Counted from the stretch's first letter, positions 28,861-37,940 are shown. The stretch: 64,000 nucleotides of DNA from Hydrogenispora ethanolica (GCF_004340685.1 NZ_SLUN01000003.1:124001-188000); one strand, 5' to 3'. Notes: a model not told the origin generated them from the sequence alone. Made by a program: numbers and translations.

Positions 28861-28904
28861 CACAAAAATAGAGACGTTGCGCAAACAACGTCTCTATTTT
28901 TGTG
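28861..28904. terminator. Bidirectional terminator between small ORF and coat genes
   Basis: A perfect 19-bp stem, CACAAAAATAGAGACGTTG and its complement, with a 6-base loop. A-run on one side and T-run on the other allow termination from both strands, fitting the convergent genes. Confidence 0.9.
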
Positions 28905-28963
28905 GGGAAGAATGCGCTGAAAGCCGGGGCTTTTGCTTGCAACCGAATTCATTTCCCTTTTAT

Positions 28964-29236
28964 TTATTGCAAATTGCCGCTGGCAATCGTCTGCTGCAGA
29001 AACTGGTTAATCGCCGCGACATCCTGATGCGGGGCGGGCGGAGCCGGTTTATAGTAATTTTTGGTCTGGGCGTACTGGCCGATCTGTTGCTGGGTCTGTT
29101 CGCACTGGGCCCGCATCTGGAGCAGGGCCTGACGAATTGCGGGATTGCTGGTTTCGGTGGCAGCCTGGGTGAAGCTGACCGCGCCGGTCTTGGCGATCTC
29201 CAAGGCGTCAAGGGTCATTTCCCGATCGGTATACAT
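28964..29236 (-). CDS. CotF-like spore coat protein
   Basis: A 90-residue protein with the helical repeat of the coat F family: MTLDALEIAKTGAVSFTQAA, QALLQMRAQCEQTQQQI and a C-terminal DVAAINQFLQQTI. Coat F domain proteins are assembled on the spore surface of bacilli and clostridia. AAGGAGG precedes the ATG at 29236. It starts 11 bases after the other coat gene, so the two form an operon transcribed towards the terminator at 28861. Expression in the mother cell under a late sporulation sigma factor is expected from the family; no sigma site was matched. Confidence 0.82.
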   Translation of the reverse strand: MYTDREMTLDALEIAKTGAVSFTQAATETSNPAIRQALLQMRAQCEQTQQQIGQYAQTKNYYKPAPPAPHQDVAAINQFLQQTIASGNLQ

Positions 29237-29247
29237 GATTCTCCTCC

Positions 29248-29436
29248 TTATTGTACTAAAAATCCCATCAGGGTCCGGACATTGTTATAAGCCTGCTGCG
29301 ATTCCTGGTTCAACATATTCTGAAGCTGGCTGTCGCTGCAGTTCTGGGCATACAATTTGAACTTTTTGGCATTGACATCCTCGGTGGCAATCAATTCCTT
29401 CAGCGTGTTCAATTCCATCTGCGTTACATGGGGCAA
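29248..29436 (-). CDS. CotF-like spore coat protein, short
   Basis: A 62-residue protein, start MPHVTQMELNTLKELI, then AKKFKLYAQNCSD and LNQESQQAYNNVRTLMGFL. It resembles the N-terminal helix pair of coat F proteins; probably assembles with the 90-residue neighbour. The start is TTG at 29436, supported by GGGAGGTG about nine bases upstream. First gene of the coat operon. Upstream (29437-29740) I see no gene. Confidence 0.8.
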   Translation of the reverse strand: MPHVTQMELNTLKELIATEDVNAKKFKLYAQNCSDSQLQNMLNQESQQAYNNVRTLMGFLVQ

Positions 29437-29740
29437 ATCGGTTCACCTCCCTCCGCGGTATCGGTCCTTCACGGCACCGGGCGGCCGGATTCGTTATCGG
29501 AAAGCCTCTTTCGAATCCCACTCGGTATCCCGAAGGACTGAAGATCGGAAAATTAGGAAATCCGGGCTTTCAGCGCGGTTAAACAATTTTGGAACGCACT
29601 TATAGTATTTCTATCCGTGGGGAACCCATACCCATTCCTTAACTGGTAAGAGTTGGTCCCGGCGGTAGAAGATACATCACCGCTTTTAGCAGGAAAGTTA
29701 TTATGAAGCCCGAAGTTTTCATCGGTTGGGAGGTTATGCA

Positions 29741-30961
29741 GTGAAAAAACTGCTTGCTCTTTTGCTCCTGATCGGCCTGGCCGGGGCTTTTCCTATCCCC
29801 GCGGTGGCCCTGCCGGTCCGGTTGGCGGGGAATGATTTCAACCCAATCAATTGGGGCCGGTATCCCCATCAAGGAAGCGGTCTACAGCTGACCACCGCCA
29901 TTGGCGACCGGATCCACGGCGCGGCGGTGATCGATGGGATTCAAAATTTGGCCGGGGATGGAAATCTGTCAGACTCTTTGAACCGGCTTTCCTTGCGTGA
30001 AGCCTATTTGGAGGTCGCGCCCGGCGCGACCGGCCGCACCAGGCTGCGCCTGGGAACGCTGGATATTGAATATTCGCCGTATCTGGCTTCGTTCCAACCC
30101 TGGCAGGGACTGGGCCTGTCGGGCTGGGAGCCGGGCGGCGGGGTACGCGCCAATGCTTTCTACTCCTGGAGTGAAAATGTGCCGGTCTGGGGCAGCCGTC
30201 TGGATTTTGCTCCGGCTCCGGGGGTCGATCTATCATTGAATCTGATCGGAGATGAGACGGATCTGAACCGTTCCATCGAGGGGGTGGCGCAACCGTTCGA
30301 TCCGCTGGTGGTCAGTTGGGCCATGGCCCGCAACCGGCAAGGCGCCGGACCCGTCAAATTGGACGCAGTCTACAATGTCAATGAGCGGATCACGCTCCGG
30401 AGCGGGTTTCGCTCCTTCCCGACGCTTGAAGAGTTCGATCCCGGCTATCGCGACACGCGGACCGATGACTTCGGCGATCCCGCCAATCCGGTCGATCTTT
30501 ACCACGGCCAGACCGGATTCAGCGGCGGCGTCACCGTAAAATTGGCCGGATTCAATACCGGTTTCGATCTGGAACGGTACCAGCAGCGAGTGGGAGCGGG
30601 GGATGATCCCGGGACGCTTCGCCCCGGTGCGAACCAACGGTACCGTATCTCGTTGACCCGGTCCCATGGTTTGGGTTGGGGAACCTTCTTGGGCGGGTAT
30701 GCCCGGAGCTATCACCGGGCCGATGGTTGGGAGGAAGTCGGGAATGATTGGAAAGGCGGATTGCGTTTCAACTCACCGCTGCTGCGAGGGTTGGAGGTTG
30801 GCGCCGAATTCCGCGCCGCACAGCGCGTAGGCGTTCCGGAACCGGTCTATCGGGCAGTGGGAGTTATCGGCTATGCGCGTTCGGGCCTGCACAGCAAATG
30901 GGTTTATAATTTTTATACCGGGGAGACAGCGGCGGAAACGTATGTACAGGTCCGGTTCTGA
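29741..30961 (+). CDS. Exported beta-barrel-like protein
   Basis: About 406 residues: signal peptide (MKKLLALLLLIGLAGAFPIPAVA), then a mature region made of alternating hydrophobic/hydrophilic strands with many turns (GDETDLNRS, RTRLRLGTLDIEYS, GFNTGFDLERYQQRV) and a final phenylalanine (ETYVQVRF). That is the pattern of an outer-membrane beta-barrel, including the C-terminal aromatic. Weak similarity to alginate-export/porin-like proteins is possible but I cannot name a family. GTG start at 29741 with GGGAGGT upstream. Followed by a terminator. Confidence 0.6.
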   Translation: MKKLLALLLLIGLAGAFPIPAVALPVRLAGNDFNPINWGRYPHQGSGLQLTTAIGDRIHGAAVIDGIQNLAGDGNLSDSLNRLSLREAYLEVAPGATGRTRLRLGTLDIEYSPYLASFQPWQGLGLSGWEPGGGVRANAFYSWSENVPVWGSRLDFAPAPGVDLSLNLIGDETDLNRSIEGVAQPFDPLVVSWAMARNRQGAGPVKLDAVYNVNERITLRSGFRSFPTLEEFDPGYRDTRTDDFGDPANPVDLYHGQTGFSGGVTVKLAGFNTGFDLERYQQRVGAGDDPGTLRPGANQRYRISLTRSHGLGWGTFLGGYARSYHRADGWEEVGNDWKGGLRFNSPLLRGLEVGAEFRAAQRVGVPEPVYRAVGVIGYARSGLHSKWVYNFYTGETAAETYVQVRF

Positions 30962-31016
30962 GCGGCCGGGGACCGCGACGGCGGCGGCGTCCACGGAAGT
31001 TTTTCATGTTTTTTAG

Positions 31017-31040
31017 AAACGGGCGGGTACGCCCGTTTTT
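31017..31040 (+). terminator. Rho-independent terminator after the barrel gene
   Basis: AAACGGGCG, loop GGTA, CGCCCGTTT with TTGTT following. The stretch to the ATPase gene (31041-31423) is a long AT-richer leader with no gene; it holds AGGCAGGAAATTTTG and GTCGAATATATAT, which looks like unassigned regulatory sequence. Confidence 0.75.
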
Positions 31041-31423
31041 GTTATGTTGGGAGATATCTTCTGAAACGTCCGGGGATTCATAACTCGGTATAAGCTTTCA
31101 TAAGAATAAAGAGAAATCATGGATCATCTTTTGAAGCAGAGTGGGACCGGCTGGTTTTAATAATGCGTTAACCTGGCTTTTCCCGAATTGAAAGGGAATG
31201 AAAGAAAAGGCAGGAAATTTTGAAAAAATGTCGAATATATATCTCATCAAAGCAATGCCAAACGATATGTACAGCAAGTCATTGACCGTACTTTAACCGA
31301 TTGGTTTCTGATAAATACGCTGGGATAGCGCGGTCAGCCTGGAGGTGATTTCCGGAACCGTTCATTTCATAAAAACAGAGATCTTTATTATACCATAAAT
31401 AATCAATTTGAGGAGGCAAAATT

Positions 31424-32521
31424 ATGGCAAAAGTTATATTTGACCACGTTTCCAAAAAATATTCCGGAAACGTCATGGCAGTGAAAGATGCCAACCTGGA
31501 GATTAAGGACAAAGAGTTCGTCGTATTCGTCGGTCCCTCCGGTTGCGGTAAAACCACCTCGCTCCGGATGGTCGCCGGTTTGGAAGAGATCTCCGAAGGC
31601 AACATCTACATTGGAGATAACATTGTCAATAATGTTGCGCCGAAAGACCGCGACATCGCGATGGTTTTCCAGAACTATGCCTTGTATCCGCATATGGATG
31701 TTTACAACAACATGGCTTTCGGCTTGAAACTCCGCAAATTCCCGAAACCCGAGATTGACCGCCGCGTGAAAGAAGCCGCCAAAATTTTGGGTATCGAAGG
31801 CTTGCTCGACCGGAAACCGAAGGCGCTCTCCGGCGGACAAAGACAGCGGGTTGCCTTGGGCCGCGCCATCGTTCGCGAACCGAAGGTCTTCTTGATGGAC
31901 GAACCGCTCTCCAACTTGGACGCCAAATTACGGGTACAGACCCGCGCCGAGATCAGCAAATTGCACAACCGCCTCCAAACCACCATCATCTATGTTACGC
32001 ATGACCAGGTGGAAGCGATGACCATGGGCGACCGGATCGTCGTGATGAAAGACGGCATCATTCAACAAGTCGGCGCTCCGCTGGACATTTACGACAACCC
32101 GACCAATGTCTTCGTGGCCGGATTCATCGGCACTCCGCCGATGAACTTCCTCGACGGCGTAGTCAAGGAAGTCGGCGGCAAGTTCATCGTCGATATGGGT
32201 CCGATCAAAGTGAAAATTCCCGACGGCAAGTTCAAACAGATCCGCGAGTATCTCAACAAGCCGGTTGTCTTCGGTATTCGCCCGGAAGACATCACCGAGA
32301 ACATCGGTTCGGCTCCGGATGACGAGATCATCGTCGGTACCGTCGACGTTTCCGAATTGCTCGGCGCCGAGGTCAATCTGTATATGTCCGTTGGCGAACT
32401 CTCCTTCACCGCTTCGGTCGATTCCCATACCCGCGCCACCGACGGTGAAAAACATCAGGTGGTCTTCAATTCCGAGAAGATCCATCTCTTCGACAAACAG
32501 ACCGAGAAAGCCATCGTCTGA
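31424..32521 (+). CDS. MsmK/UgpC-type sugar ABC transporter ATPase
   Basis: A 365-residue ATPase of the CUT1 carbohydrate importer family. Walker A GPSGCGKTT, Q-loop FQNYALYPHMDVYNN, signature ALSGGQRQRVALGRAIV, Walker B VFLMDEPLSNLDAKLR, switch histidine VTHDQ, then the C-terminal regulatory OB-like domain (FGIRPEDI) that binds regulators in MalK. No permease or binding-protein gene is adjacent, so it is an orphan ATPase, probably shared by several sugar importers, as MsmK/MsiK is elsewhere. GAGGAGG precedes the ATG. Codon use is more AT-leaning and regular than in its neighbours, compatible with strong expression. Confidence 0.94.
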   Translation: MAKVIFDHVSKKYSGNVMAVKDANLEIKDKEFVVFVGPSGCGKTTSLRMVAGLEEISEGNIYIGDNIVNNVAPKDRDIAMVFQNYALYPHMDVYNNMAFGLKLRKFPKPEIDRRVKEAAKILGIEGLLDRKPKALSGGQRQRVALGRAIVREPKVFLMDEPLSNLDAKLRVQTRAEISKLHNRLQTTIIYVTHDQVEAMTMGDRIVVMKDGIIQQVGAPLDIYDNPTNVFVAGFIGTPPMNFLDGVVKEVGGKFIVDMGPIKVKIPDGKFKQIREYLNKPVVFGIRPEDITENIGSAPDDEIIVGTVDVSELLGAEVNLYMSVGELSFTASVDSHTRATDGEKHQVVFNSEKIHLFDKQTEKAIV

Positions 32522-32544
32522 GTCGTTTCATTGCTTAAACATTC

Positions 32545-32573
32545 AAAAAAAGGCCCCTTTTGGGGCCTTTTTT
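32545..32573 (+). terminator. Rho-independent terminator after the ATPase gene
   Basis: AAAAAAAGGCCCC, loop TTTT, GGGGCCTTTTTT. Strong and also usable in the reverse direction for the convergent yyaC gene. Confidence 0.9.
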
Positions 32574-32714
32574 GCGTCTAATAACCGATCGGAAACAGCG
32601 TGGCGGGCTGGGAATAAAATGTTGTCTGGGACCCAACGGTTACGGCAGGAAACGCCGGTTCCGGGATTGAATACTACCGGATAGGGTATCGAAGGGTGAT
32701 ACGCAAGGGAAAGC

Positions 32715-33359
32715 TTAGGGGAGGGGCGGTTCAGCCGAATAAGCCGTCTCGGCCGCGGCCGGTTCGACCAGCCCCTGCTTCTGGATTTCGCGCCAGATTC
32801 CCTGGCTGATGATGTCGGCCATTTTCATGACCAGACTCAGACGGGTGTTTTGCAGGACCATATACTCCATAAAGCCGCCGACATTCACAATCCCGATAAT
32901 ATGCAGGTTGCCGACGGCCGGCAGATTTTTGTTGACGCCGGTCCCGGGCTGCAATGGACCCTCCTTGATGCTGATATAACCGACGCTTTCGGAACGCCCC
33001 AGGCATGCATCCAACGCGATAATGAAAGGGTTCTTAAAATCGTTCTCAATCTGCTGGATAATTTCCTGTAGATTGACGGCGTGAACCGGGTTATCCAAAG
33101 TTCCGAAGATATGGGTTTTGCCGAGATTCAGCTGTTGCAGTTTGCTGCCGGTGAGCGGGCCCAAAGAATCGCCGGTAGAACGGTCGGTTCCGATACAAAG
33201 AATAATCAGATCGCCGCTTGGATCATATAAATGAGAGAGGAATAAACCTAAATTGGCTTGAAAGACGGCGGCCGCGTTGGGGTGCTCGATATGAATTCGC
33301 GAATTGAAATTCAGCAAGTCATTGGAGTCGCCCTTTTTCTTAATGAGCTGGTTCCACAT
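32715..33359 (-). CDS. yyaC: YyaC-type sporulation protein
   Basis: A 214-residue protein of the DUF1256/YyaC family, related in fold to the germination protease GPR and hydrogenase maturation proteases. The key motif CIGTDRSTGDSLGPLTG is visible, followed by ALDACLGRSESVGYI and NVGGFMEYMVLQNTRL. YyaC is conserved among endospore formers and is expressed during sporulation; its exact role is not established. Slightly longer at both ends than the Bacillus protein. It diverges from the vanW operon, sharing a 254-bp intergenic region. Confidence 0.9.
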   Translation of the reverse strand: MWNQLIKKKGDSNDLLNFNSRIHIEHPNAAAVFQANLGLFLSHLYDPSGDLIILCIGTDRSTGDSLGPLTGSKLQQLNLGKTHIFGTLDNPVHAVNLQEIIQQIENDFKNPFIIALDACLGRSESVGYISIKEGPLQPGTGVNKNLPAVGNLHIIGIVNVGGFMEYMVLQNTRLSLVMKMADIISQGIWREIQKQGLVEPAAAETAYSAEPPLP

Positions 33360-33613
33360 ATGAATCCCCTTATCCTATTTTTCTCGAAAAGCCCGCGTTC
33401 GCAGCAAACTTTTCAAAATGGGTTAAAGTGCAGGATTGGAGTACTTTTTGAAGCGATAAACTTTCCAGTGCAGTACGGTTTGGCGTCGAATTTGCCTCCG
33501 GATTGAAAGGCAGTCAAGTCGCGACGATAGTTTATTTTATGCCCGAGGCCAGCGGAGTATACATCAATCGTTGGTAGAAGGTTCCTTTAGCGCAATTTTG
33601 GAGGTGTTCCGGT

Positions 33614-35005
33614 TTGAGTTGGCTTCAAAAATCGGCAGTGTCCTGGCGGGTCTCGGTTCCCGTCGTATTCGCCGCCTTTTTTGTTTCATTGTTGGTCAGT
33701 ACGCTCTTTGTGGCCTGGACGAACGGCCGGATTATGCCCGGAGTGACCGTAACCGGGCAGCCGATCGGCGGTATGATGCTTCCTGAAGCCGGACGTTACC
33801 TCGCCCGGTATGCGGAGAAGGCGCAGCATCGGAAGATTATGCTGAGTTATCCGGGTAAGAGAGTCAGCGTAATCCCGGGAGCCATCGGCATCCAAACGGA
33901 TGTCCGGGCTACTCTCCGCCGGGCCTACCGGGTTGGGCGCAATGGATCGTTTTTTGAGCGTTTGGCCGAACGCTGGCGCGTGCGGAAGCACGGCCGGGAG
34001 ATCGCTCCGGTTTTCAAGAACAATCAGGCCACTTTGGATACTTTCTTCCGTTATCTTGAGCCGGGGATCGCGATCGAACCCATCCGTTCCGTGGTCACTT
34101 TAGGGGCCGATGATCAGGTGACCTATACCGGCAGCCGGGTAGGCCGGAGCATTGTCCGGGATGCCTTGATTCTGCAACTCCAACAAGCGGTTTATCAGAC
34201 GTCGATCCATGAAATTGCCATCCCTGTCAAAACCGAAGTTCCGGCACTGACGGAAGCGCAGATCGGCGCATGGCAGCTGGACCGGATCCTCGGTAGTTTT
34301 ACGACGCATTTCAATCCGACCAATGTAGACCGGACGCACAATCTGGAGTTGGCCCTGAATGCCATCAATAATGTCCTGGTGTACCCGGGCCAAAAATTTT
34401 CATTTAATGACCGGGTCGGTCCGCGGGTTCCCGCCAGCGGTTATAAAGAAGCGCCCGTGGTGTTCCTCGGCAAGCTGGTTCCGGGTGTGGGAGGAGGAGT
34501 CTGCCAAGTCTCCACCACCTTGTATAATGCCGTATTAATGGGGAATCTCAAGGTGACCCGGCGGATTAATCATAGTTTGCCCAGCGCATACGTGCCGATG
34601 GGGCAGGATGCCACCGTATCCTATGGGAACATTGATTTTGTTTTCGAGAATAATTATCCGACGCCGGTTTTGGTAGTCACCCGGCTCATTCCGCCTAATC
34701 TTACCGTCGCGGTCCTGGGCAAAAAGACTAATTGGGAGACGGTGGCGCTGGAAACCAATCTTTTGGAGACCTATCCCTTTAGTACGAAGGAGATTCCCGA
34801 TCCCAGCCTCCGGTCCGGCGAACGGGTAAAAGCCAGTCCCGGAGTGAAGGGTTATAAGGTCGAACTTTGGCGTTCCATCTTCTATTCCGACGGCACTTCA
34901 AAAAGGCAGCGGGAAAATGTGAGTATATATCCAGCGCAACCTGAAGAATATAAAGTTGGCACCAAAGACGGGAAGGTTGAGAAAGCTGCCAACACAGTAC
35001 AATAA
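33614..35005 (+). CDS. VanW family protein
   Basis: A 463-residue membrane-anchored protein: one N-terminal transmembrane helix (about residues 10-34), a peptidoglycan-binding-like domain (GVTVTGQPIGGM, LEPGIAIEP), the VanW domain (NLELALNAINNVLVYPGQKFSFND to GVGGGVCQVSTTLYNAVL), and a C-terminal G5-like tail (PSLRSGERVKASPGVKGYKVELWR). VanW proteins are widespread in Firmicutes and associated with the envelope; their biochemical role is unknown. TTG start with GGAGGT eight bases upstream. Its end overlaps the following glycosyltransferase frame. Confidence 0.88.
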   Translation: MSWLQKSAVSWRVSVPVVFAAFFVSLLVSTLFVAWTNGRIMPGVTVTGQPIGGMMLPEAGRYLARYAEKAQHRKIMLSYPGKRVSVIPGAIGIQTDVRATLRRAYRVGRNGSFFERLAERWRVRKHGREIAPVFKNNQATLDTFFRYLEPGIAIEPIRSVVTLGADDQVTYTGSRVGRSIVRDALILQLQQAVYQTSIHEIAIPVKTEVPALTEAQIGAWQLDRILGSFTTHFNPTNVDRTHNLELALNAINNVLVYPGQKFSFNDRVGPRVPASGYKEAPVVFLGKLVPGVGGGVCQVSTTLYNAVLMGNLKVTRRINHSLPSAYVPMGQDATVSYGNIDFVFENNYPTPVLVVTRLIPPNLTVAVLGKKTNWETVALETNLLETYPFSTKEIPDPSLRSGERVKASPGVKGYKVELWRSIFYSDGTSKRQRENVSIYPAQPEEYKVGTKDGKVEKAANTVQ

Positions 35006-36008
35006 AATCGTTATTTTTTGTCTGAGTCCTCTGGGCGATACCCTGTTCGCAACACCGGCCATTCGAGCTCTTAAGGAGAATCTTCCCAGGGCTCGAATTG
35101 TTGTTATTGCCAGCCCTTCCGCCAGTGAAGTTTTGCAGCACAACCCCTATCAAATCAGCGTGCTCCGCTGCGCCGATCAATGGCAATTACTAAAAGCCAT
35201 GAATATGATCCGGCGCGAAAACTACGATCTGGCCATCAGTTTTACCCATTTTGGAAGCTACTTCACCAAATATTGCGCTGCCAGTTGCCGGGGCGACTTC
35301 TTTTCCATTGCCGGCCAGACCGAACAGCCGGTGATCCAATTATGCCTCGATATTCTTCGGGAGCTCGGTTTAAAGACGGGGTCGGACCGGACGGAGTTTT
35401 GGTTTGAGGATGCTGATCGCTTGAAAGTGGATCGTTTTTTGGAGAGTATCGGCTGCCTGGGCGCGCGGCCGTTAGTGGCGGTTCATTGCGGCGGGCATTA
35501 TTTCATTCGCAAGCGATGGCCGGCGGAGAAATTTGTGGAGTTGCTTCTGGAACTGCGGTTATCAGGAGTGGAAGTGGCGCTGATCGGCGGAACGGAGGAT
35601 GTTGCCAATTCCTTAGCCATTCAGGCCCTCGTTCCCGGAGTCATTAATGCCGCGGGGGCGCTGCGGTTATCCCAAACCGCAGCGTTGATGGAACGCTGCG
35701 AATTATTCATCGGCAACGATTCGGGACCGTTGCACCTGGCGGCGGCAGTCGGCGTTCCAACTATCGGCCTGTATGGGCCGACCGATCCCGCTCAGTTTTA
35801 TCCCTATCATCCAACCCGGCACCGGTATATTTATAAAGCGCTTCCCTGTAGTCCATGCTACCGGTTTGGCGGGGGGCTCTGGCAGTTTGTACCCAAGTGT
35901 TCCCGGCCTTATTGCATGGAAGCAATCTCAGTCGCCGAGGTCATCGACGAAATGACCGGACTCCTTTGCCAAAACCGGCAGTCGCTCCTGGCGAAGGGTC
36001 AGCGATGA
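34956..36008 (+). CDS. Glycosyltransferase family 9 (heptosyltransferase-like)
   Basis: About 340-350 residues. GT9 landmarks: the N-terminal IVIFCLSPLGDTLFATPAIRAL, the middle LVAVHCGGHYFIRKRWPAEKF and the C-terminal donor-site block FIGNDSGPLHLAAAVGVPTIGLYGPTDP. Family members transfer ADP-heptose onto lipopolysaccharide core in diderm bacteria. The precise start is uncertain: TTG 34956 lacks an RBS, while TTG 34977 or CTG 34983 follow GGGAAGG closely; all overlap the vanW end. Its stop overlaps the next start (ATGA). In a spore former this hints at an outer membrane or an unusual surface glycan. Confidence 0.85.
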   Translation: MAPKTGRLRKLPTQYNKIVIFCLSPLGDTLFATPAIRALKENLPRARIVVIASPSASEVLQHNPYQISVLRCADQWQLLKAMNMIRRENYDLAISFTHFGSYFTKYCAASCRGDFFSIAGQTEQPVIQLCLDILRELGLKTGSDRTEFWFEDADRLKVDRFLESIGCLGARPLVAVHCGGHYFIRKRWPAEKFVELLLELRLSGVEVALIGGTEDVANSLAIQALVPGVINAAGALRLSQTAALMERCELFIGNDSGPLHLAAAVGVPTIGLYGPTDPAQFYPYHPTRHRYIYKALPCSPCYRFGGGLWQFVPKCSRPYCMEAISVAEVIDEMTGLLCQNRQSLLAKGQR

Positions 36009-37024
36009 AAGAAAAAGGGGAGCGGCCGATCGGCAAAGGGCTCTGGTATGCGCTGGGCTTTAGCGGTATTAGCTTATATTTTATCTTCAAAGGCCTAGAG
36101 GGAATCGGTCCGGCAACCGGCTTTGCGTCGGTCGATTGGCTGTGGGTCGGAATCGGTCTCTTCGTCCAGGTGATCGTATGGTTTACCAAAGCCCTGCGAA
36201 TGTATTGCATTGCCATCGGCATGGATGCACCGGTCCCGCTGGGACGCTTTTTCCAAATCTACCTGGCGACCTGCTTTATGTCCCATGTGACGCCCTTCAA
36301 TTCCGGCGGGACGCCGCTCCAAATCTATCTTCTGAAACGCCAGGGGCTGAGCCTTGGGAAGGCGACCGCCCTCACCACCGTGGATCTGGGTTTGAACACC
36401 ATCATGTTTGGCCTGTTGATTCCGTTGGCGGTGTTGATTGATCTGAATCGAACCGGCATCCGGATCCCCAGCCTGTCGGAGCTGGTGCTGAAGTGGCTGC
36501 CGTTTGGCGTCGGATTGTCCGTGGTGTTATTTCTGGCCATGAAGCTTTTGAAAAGGTGGAGCCGGTTCCGCTGGAGCCGGAACTTGCACGCCTTTTTAAG
36601 CCGGAAGGGATGGTTGCAACGGCTCAAGGATGAATGGCACCGTTTTAAGGAAGGATGGCTCCTGCTGACCCGCAGGAATCCGCTATTGATTGTGGGGGCG
36701 GGTTTGGCGACCGTCGCTTATTGGCTTTTTTACCTCTTATTGGCGCCGATTATTATTTGGGCAATGGGAAATCCGGTCTCTTTTTGGAGGCTGATCGGTC
36801 TCCAGCTGATCTTCAATTTTGCCCAAATTTTGGTGCCGACTCCCGGCGGCAGTGGCGGTTCGGAATTGCTGCTGACCTATTTGTTCCGGGGAGTGGTCGG
36901 CGGAGCGGGGATTGGTCTATTTGTGCTGTTGTGGCGCGGGTATACTTATTTCAGTTCATTAATCGTCGGAGGCTTCTTTTTTTGGCGGCTCACCCGGACG
37001 TCCTCACGGAGTATGTCGAAGTAG
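36005..37024 (+). CDS. LPG-synthase-TM-domain flippase-like membrane protein
   Basis: A 339-residue integral membrane protein with about eight hydrophobic helices, matching the UPF0104/lysylphosphatidylglycerol synthase transmembrane family (AglD/MprF N-domain). Typical blocks are FMSHVTPFNSGGTPLQIYLLKRQGLS shown here as two pieces, SHVTPFNSGG and LQIYLLKRQGLS, and LVPTPGGSGGSELLLTYLF. It lacks the cytoplasmic synthase domain, so it may act as a lipid flippase or glycosyl-lipid handling protein. Its ATG overlaps the GT9 stop, so the two are coupled and may serve one envelope lipid pathway. Confidence 0.85.
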   Translation: MKEKGERPIGKGLWYALGFSGISLYFIFKGLEGIGPATGFASVDWLWVGIGLFVQVIVWFTKALRMYCIAIGMDAPVPLGRFFQIYLATCFMSHVTPFNSGGTPLQIYLLKRQGLSLGKATALTTVDLGLNTIMFGLLIPLAVLIDLNRTGIRIPSLSELVLKWLPFGVGLSVVLFLAMKLLKRWSRFRWSRNLHAFLSRKGWLQRLKDEWHRFKEGWLLLTRRNPLLIVGAGLATVAYWLFYLLLAPIIIWAMGNPVSFWRLIGLQLIFNFAQILVPTPGGSGGSELLLTYLFRGVVGGAGIGLFVLLWRGYTYFSSLIVGGFFFWRLTRTSSRSMSK

Positions 37025-37267
37025 CCCGATAGCCGCGAGGCATTGCAATCGAGAAATGGCTGGCCTCGAATTACTATTTCGCGATAACCAAAAAAGCTGC
37101 CTCGTGAAATGGAATCAGACCCTGATATGAGCATTCAATCCGAATTATGCAGGATTTGGAGGAGATGTACCGGACTCAATCCGATTGCATGAATTACCAG
37201 AATGACGCCGGGACTGATACAGGACTCTGAAATCGTCGGTTGTGTCAATGATCCTGCGCGGCTTGTC

Positions 37268-37297
37268 TTGACAACACTTTTAAGGTCACGATATAAT
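37268..37297 (+). promoter_or_regulatory. Promoter of the S1-domain gene
   Basis: TTGACA at 37268-37273 and TATAAT at 37292-37297, 18 bases apart. The -10 lies in the palindromic run ATATAATATATTATAT. Confidence 0.75.
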
Positions 37298-37349
37298 ATA
37301 TTATATTAATTTCCACGTTTTTAACAAAAAAGAGGAGGATTTTTGCAGT

Positions 37350-37733
37350 ATGGCTTTAGAGGTTGGCCAGATTGTGGAGGGGAAAGTTACCGGGATTACC
37401 AATTTTGGGGCTTTCGTGGAACTTTCCACCGGACAAACGGGGTTGGTCCATATATCCGAAGTAGCCGATGAGTATGTCAAGGATGTCAATCATTTTTTGA
37501 AACAAAACGATCTGGTCAAAGTGAAGGTTCTCAATCTCGATAAGGGGAAGATCGGACTTTCCATCCGGCAAGCCCAGCCTCCTTCCGAGCGGATGACCAA
37601 GCAAAACCGGCAGTCATTCGAGGATAAATTGGCAAAATTTATGAAGGACTCCGATGAGCGGCAATCGGACCTCCGGCGGAACGTCGATTCGAAACGGGGC
37701 GGCCGCGGTGGCGGCAGAGCGCCGAGCATGTGA
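37350..37733 (+). CDS. S1-domain RNA-binding protein (YabR/GSP13-like)
   Basis: A 127-residue protein with one N-terminal S1/OB-fold RNA-binding domain (VGQIVEGKVTGITNFGAFVELSTGQTGLVHISEVADEYV, seen as separate blocks GKVTGITNFGAFVEL and TGLVHISEVADEYV) and a basic, glycine-rich tail (RRNVDSKRGGRGGGR). It resembles YabR and general stress protein 13, which bind ribosomal or messenger RNA. GAGGAGG before the ATG. Strong promoter and terminator make it a single-gene unit. Function beyond RNA binding cannot be inferred. Confidence 0.88.
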   Translation: MALEVGQIVEGKVTGITNFGAFVELSTGQTGLVHISEVADEYVKDVNHFLKQNDLVKVKVLNLDKGKIGLSIRQAQPPSERMTKQNRQSFEDKLAKFMKDSDERQSDLRRNVDSKRGGRGGGRAPSM

Positions 37734-37756
37734 ATAGTGCTTCAATATGAGTCTTT

Positions 37757-37783
37757 AAAATCCGGCTTTTGGCCGGATTTTTT
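37757..37783 (+). terminator. Rho-independent terminator after the S1 gene
   Basis: AAAATCCGGC, loop TTTTG, GCCGGATTTTTT. Perfect stem. Confidence 0.9.
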
Positions 37784-37796
37784 ATATTTTAAGGCA

Positions 37797-37830
37797 TGAC
37801 CCTTCCGGCATTTAGCCGGATTTATCACAG
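37797..37830 (+). repeat. Partial copy of the 131-bp repeat (3' end only)
   Basis: GACCCTTCCGGC, TTTAGCCGG and TTTATCACAG match the terminal third of copies 4 and 6. Only the last hairpin is left. Confidence 0.6.
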
Positions 37831-37884
37831 TAAAAACTGGTATTTGACTCAGAAAAGTCTGCCGATGGCCCACCATTGGAGGGA

Positions 37885-37940
37885 TTGCAGAAAAAATAAT
37901 GTTATGGCATAATATGAATGAATAAAAAAATATTCATTCA
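37885..37940 (+). promoter_or_regulatory. Promoter and operator of the TetR gene
   Basis: TTGCAG at 37885-37890 and CATAAT at 37908-37913 are 17 bases apart. Just downstream is a perfect 10-bp inverted repeat, TGAATGAATA (37915-37924) and TATTCATTCA (37931-37940), with a 6-base spacer. This is a likely TetR-dimer binding site for autorepression, since the same site recurs before the radical SAM gene. Confidence 0.7.
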
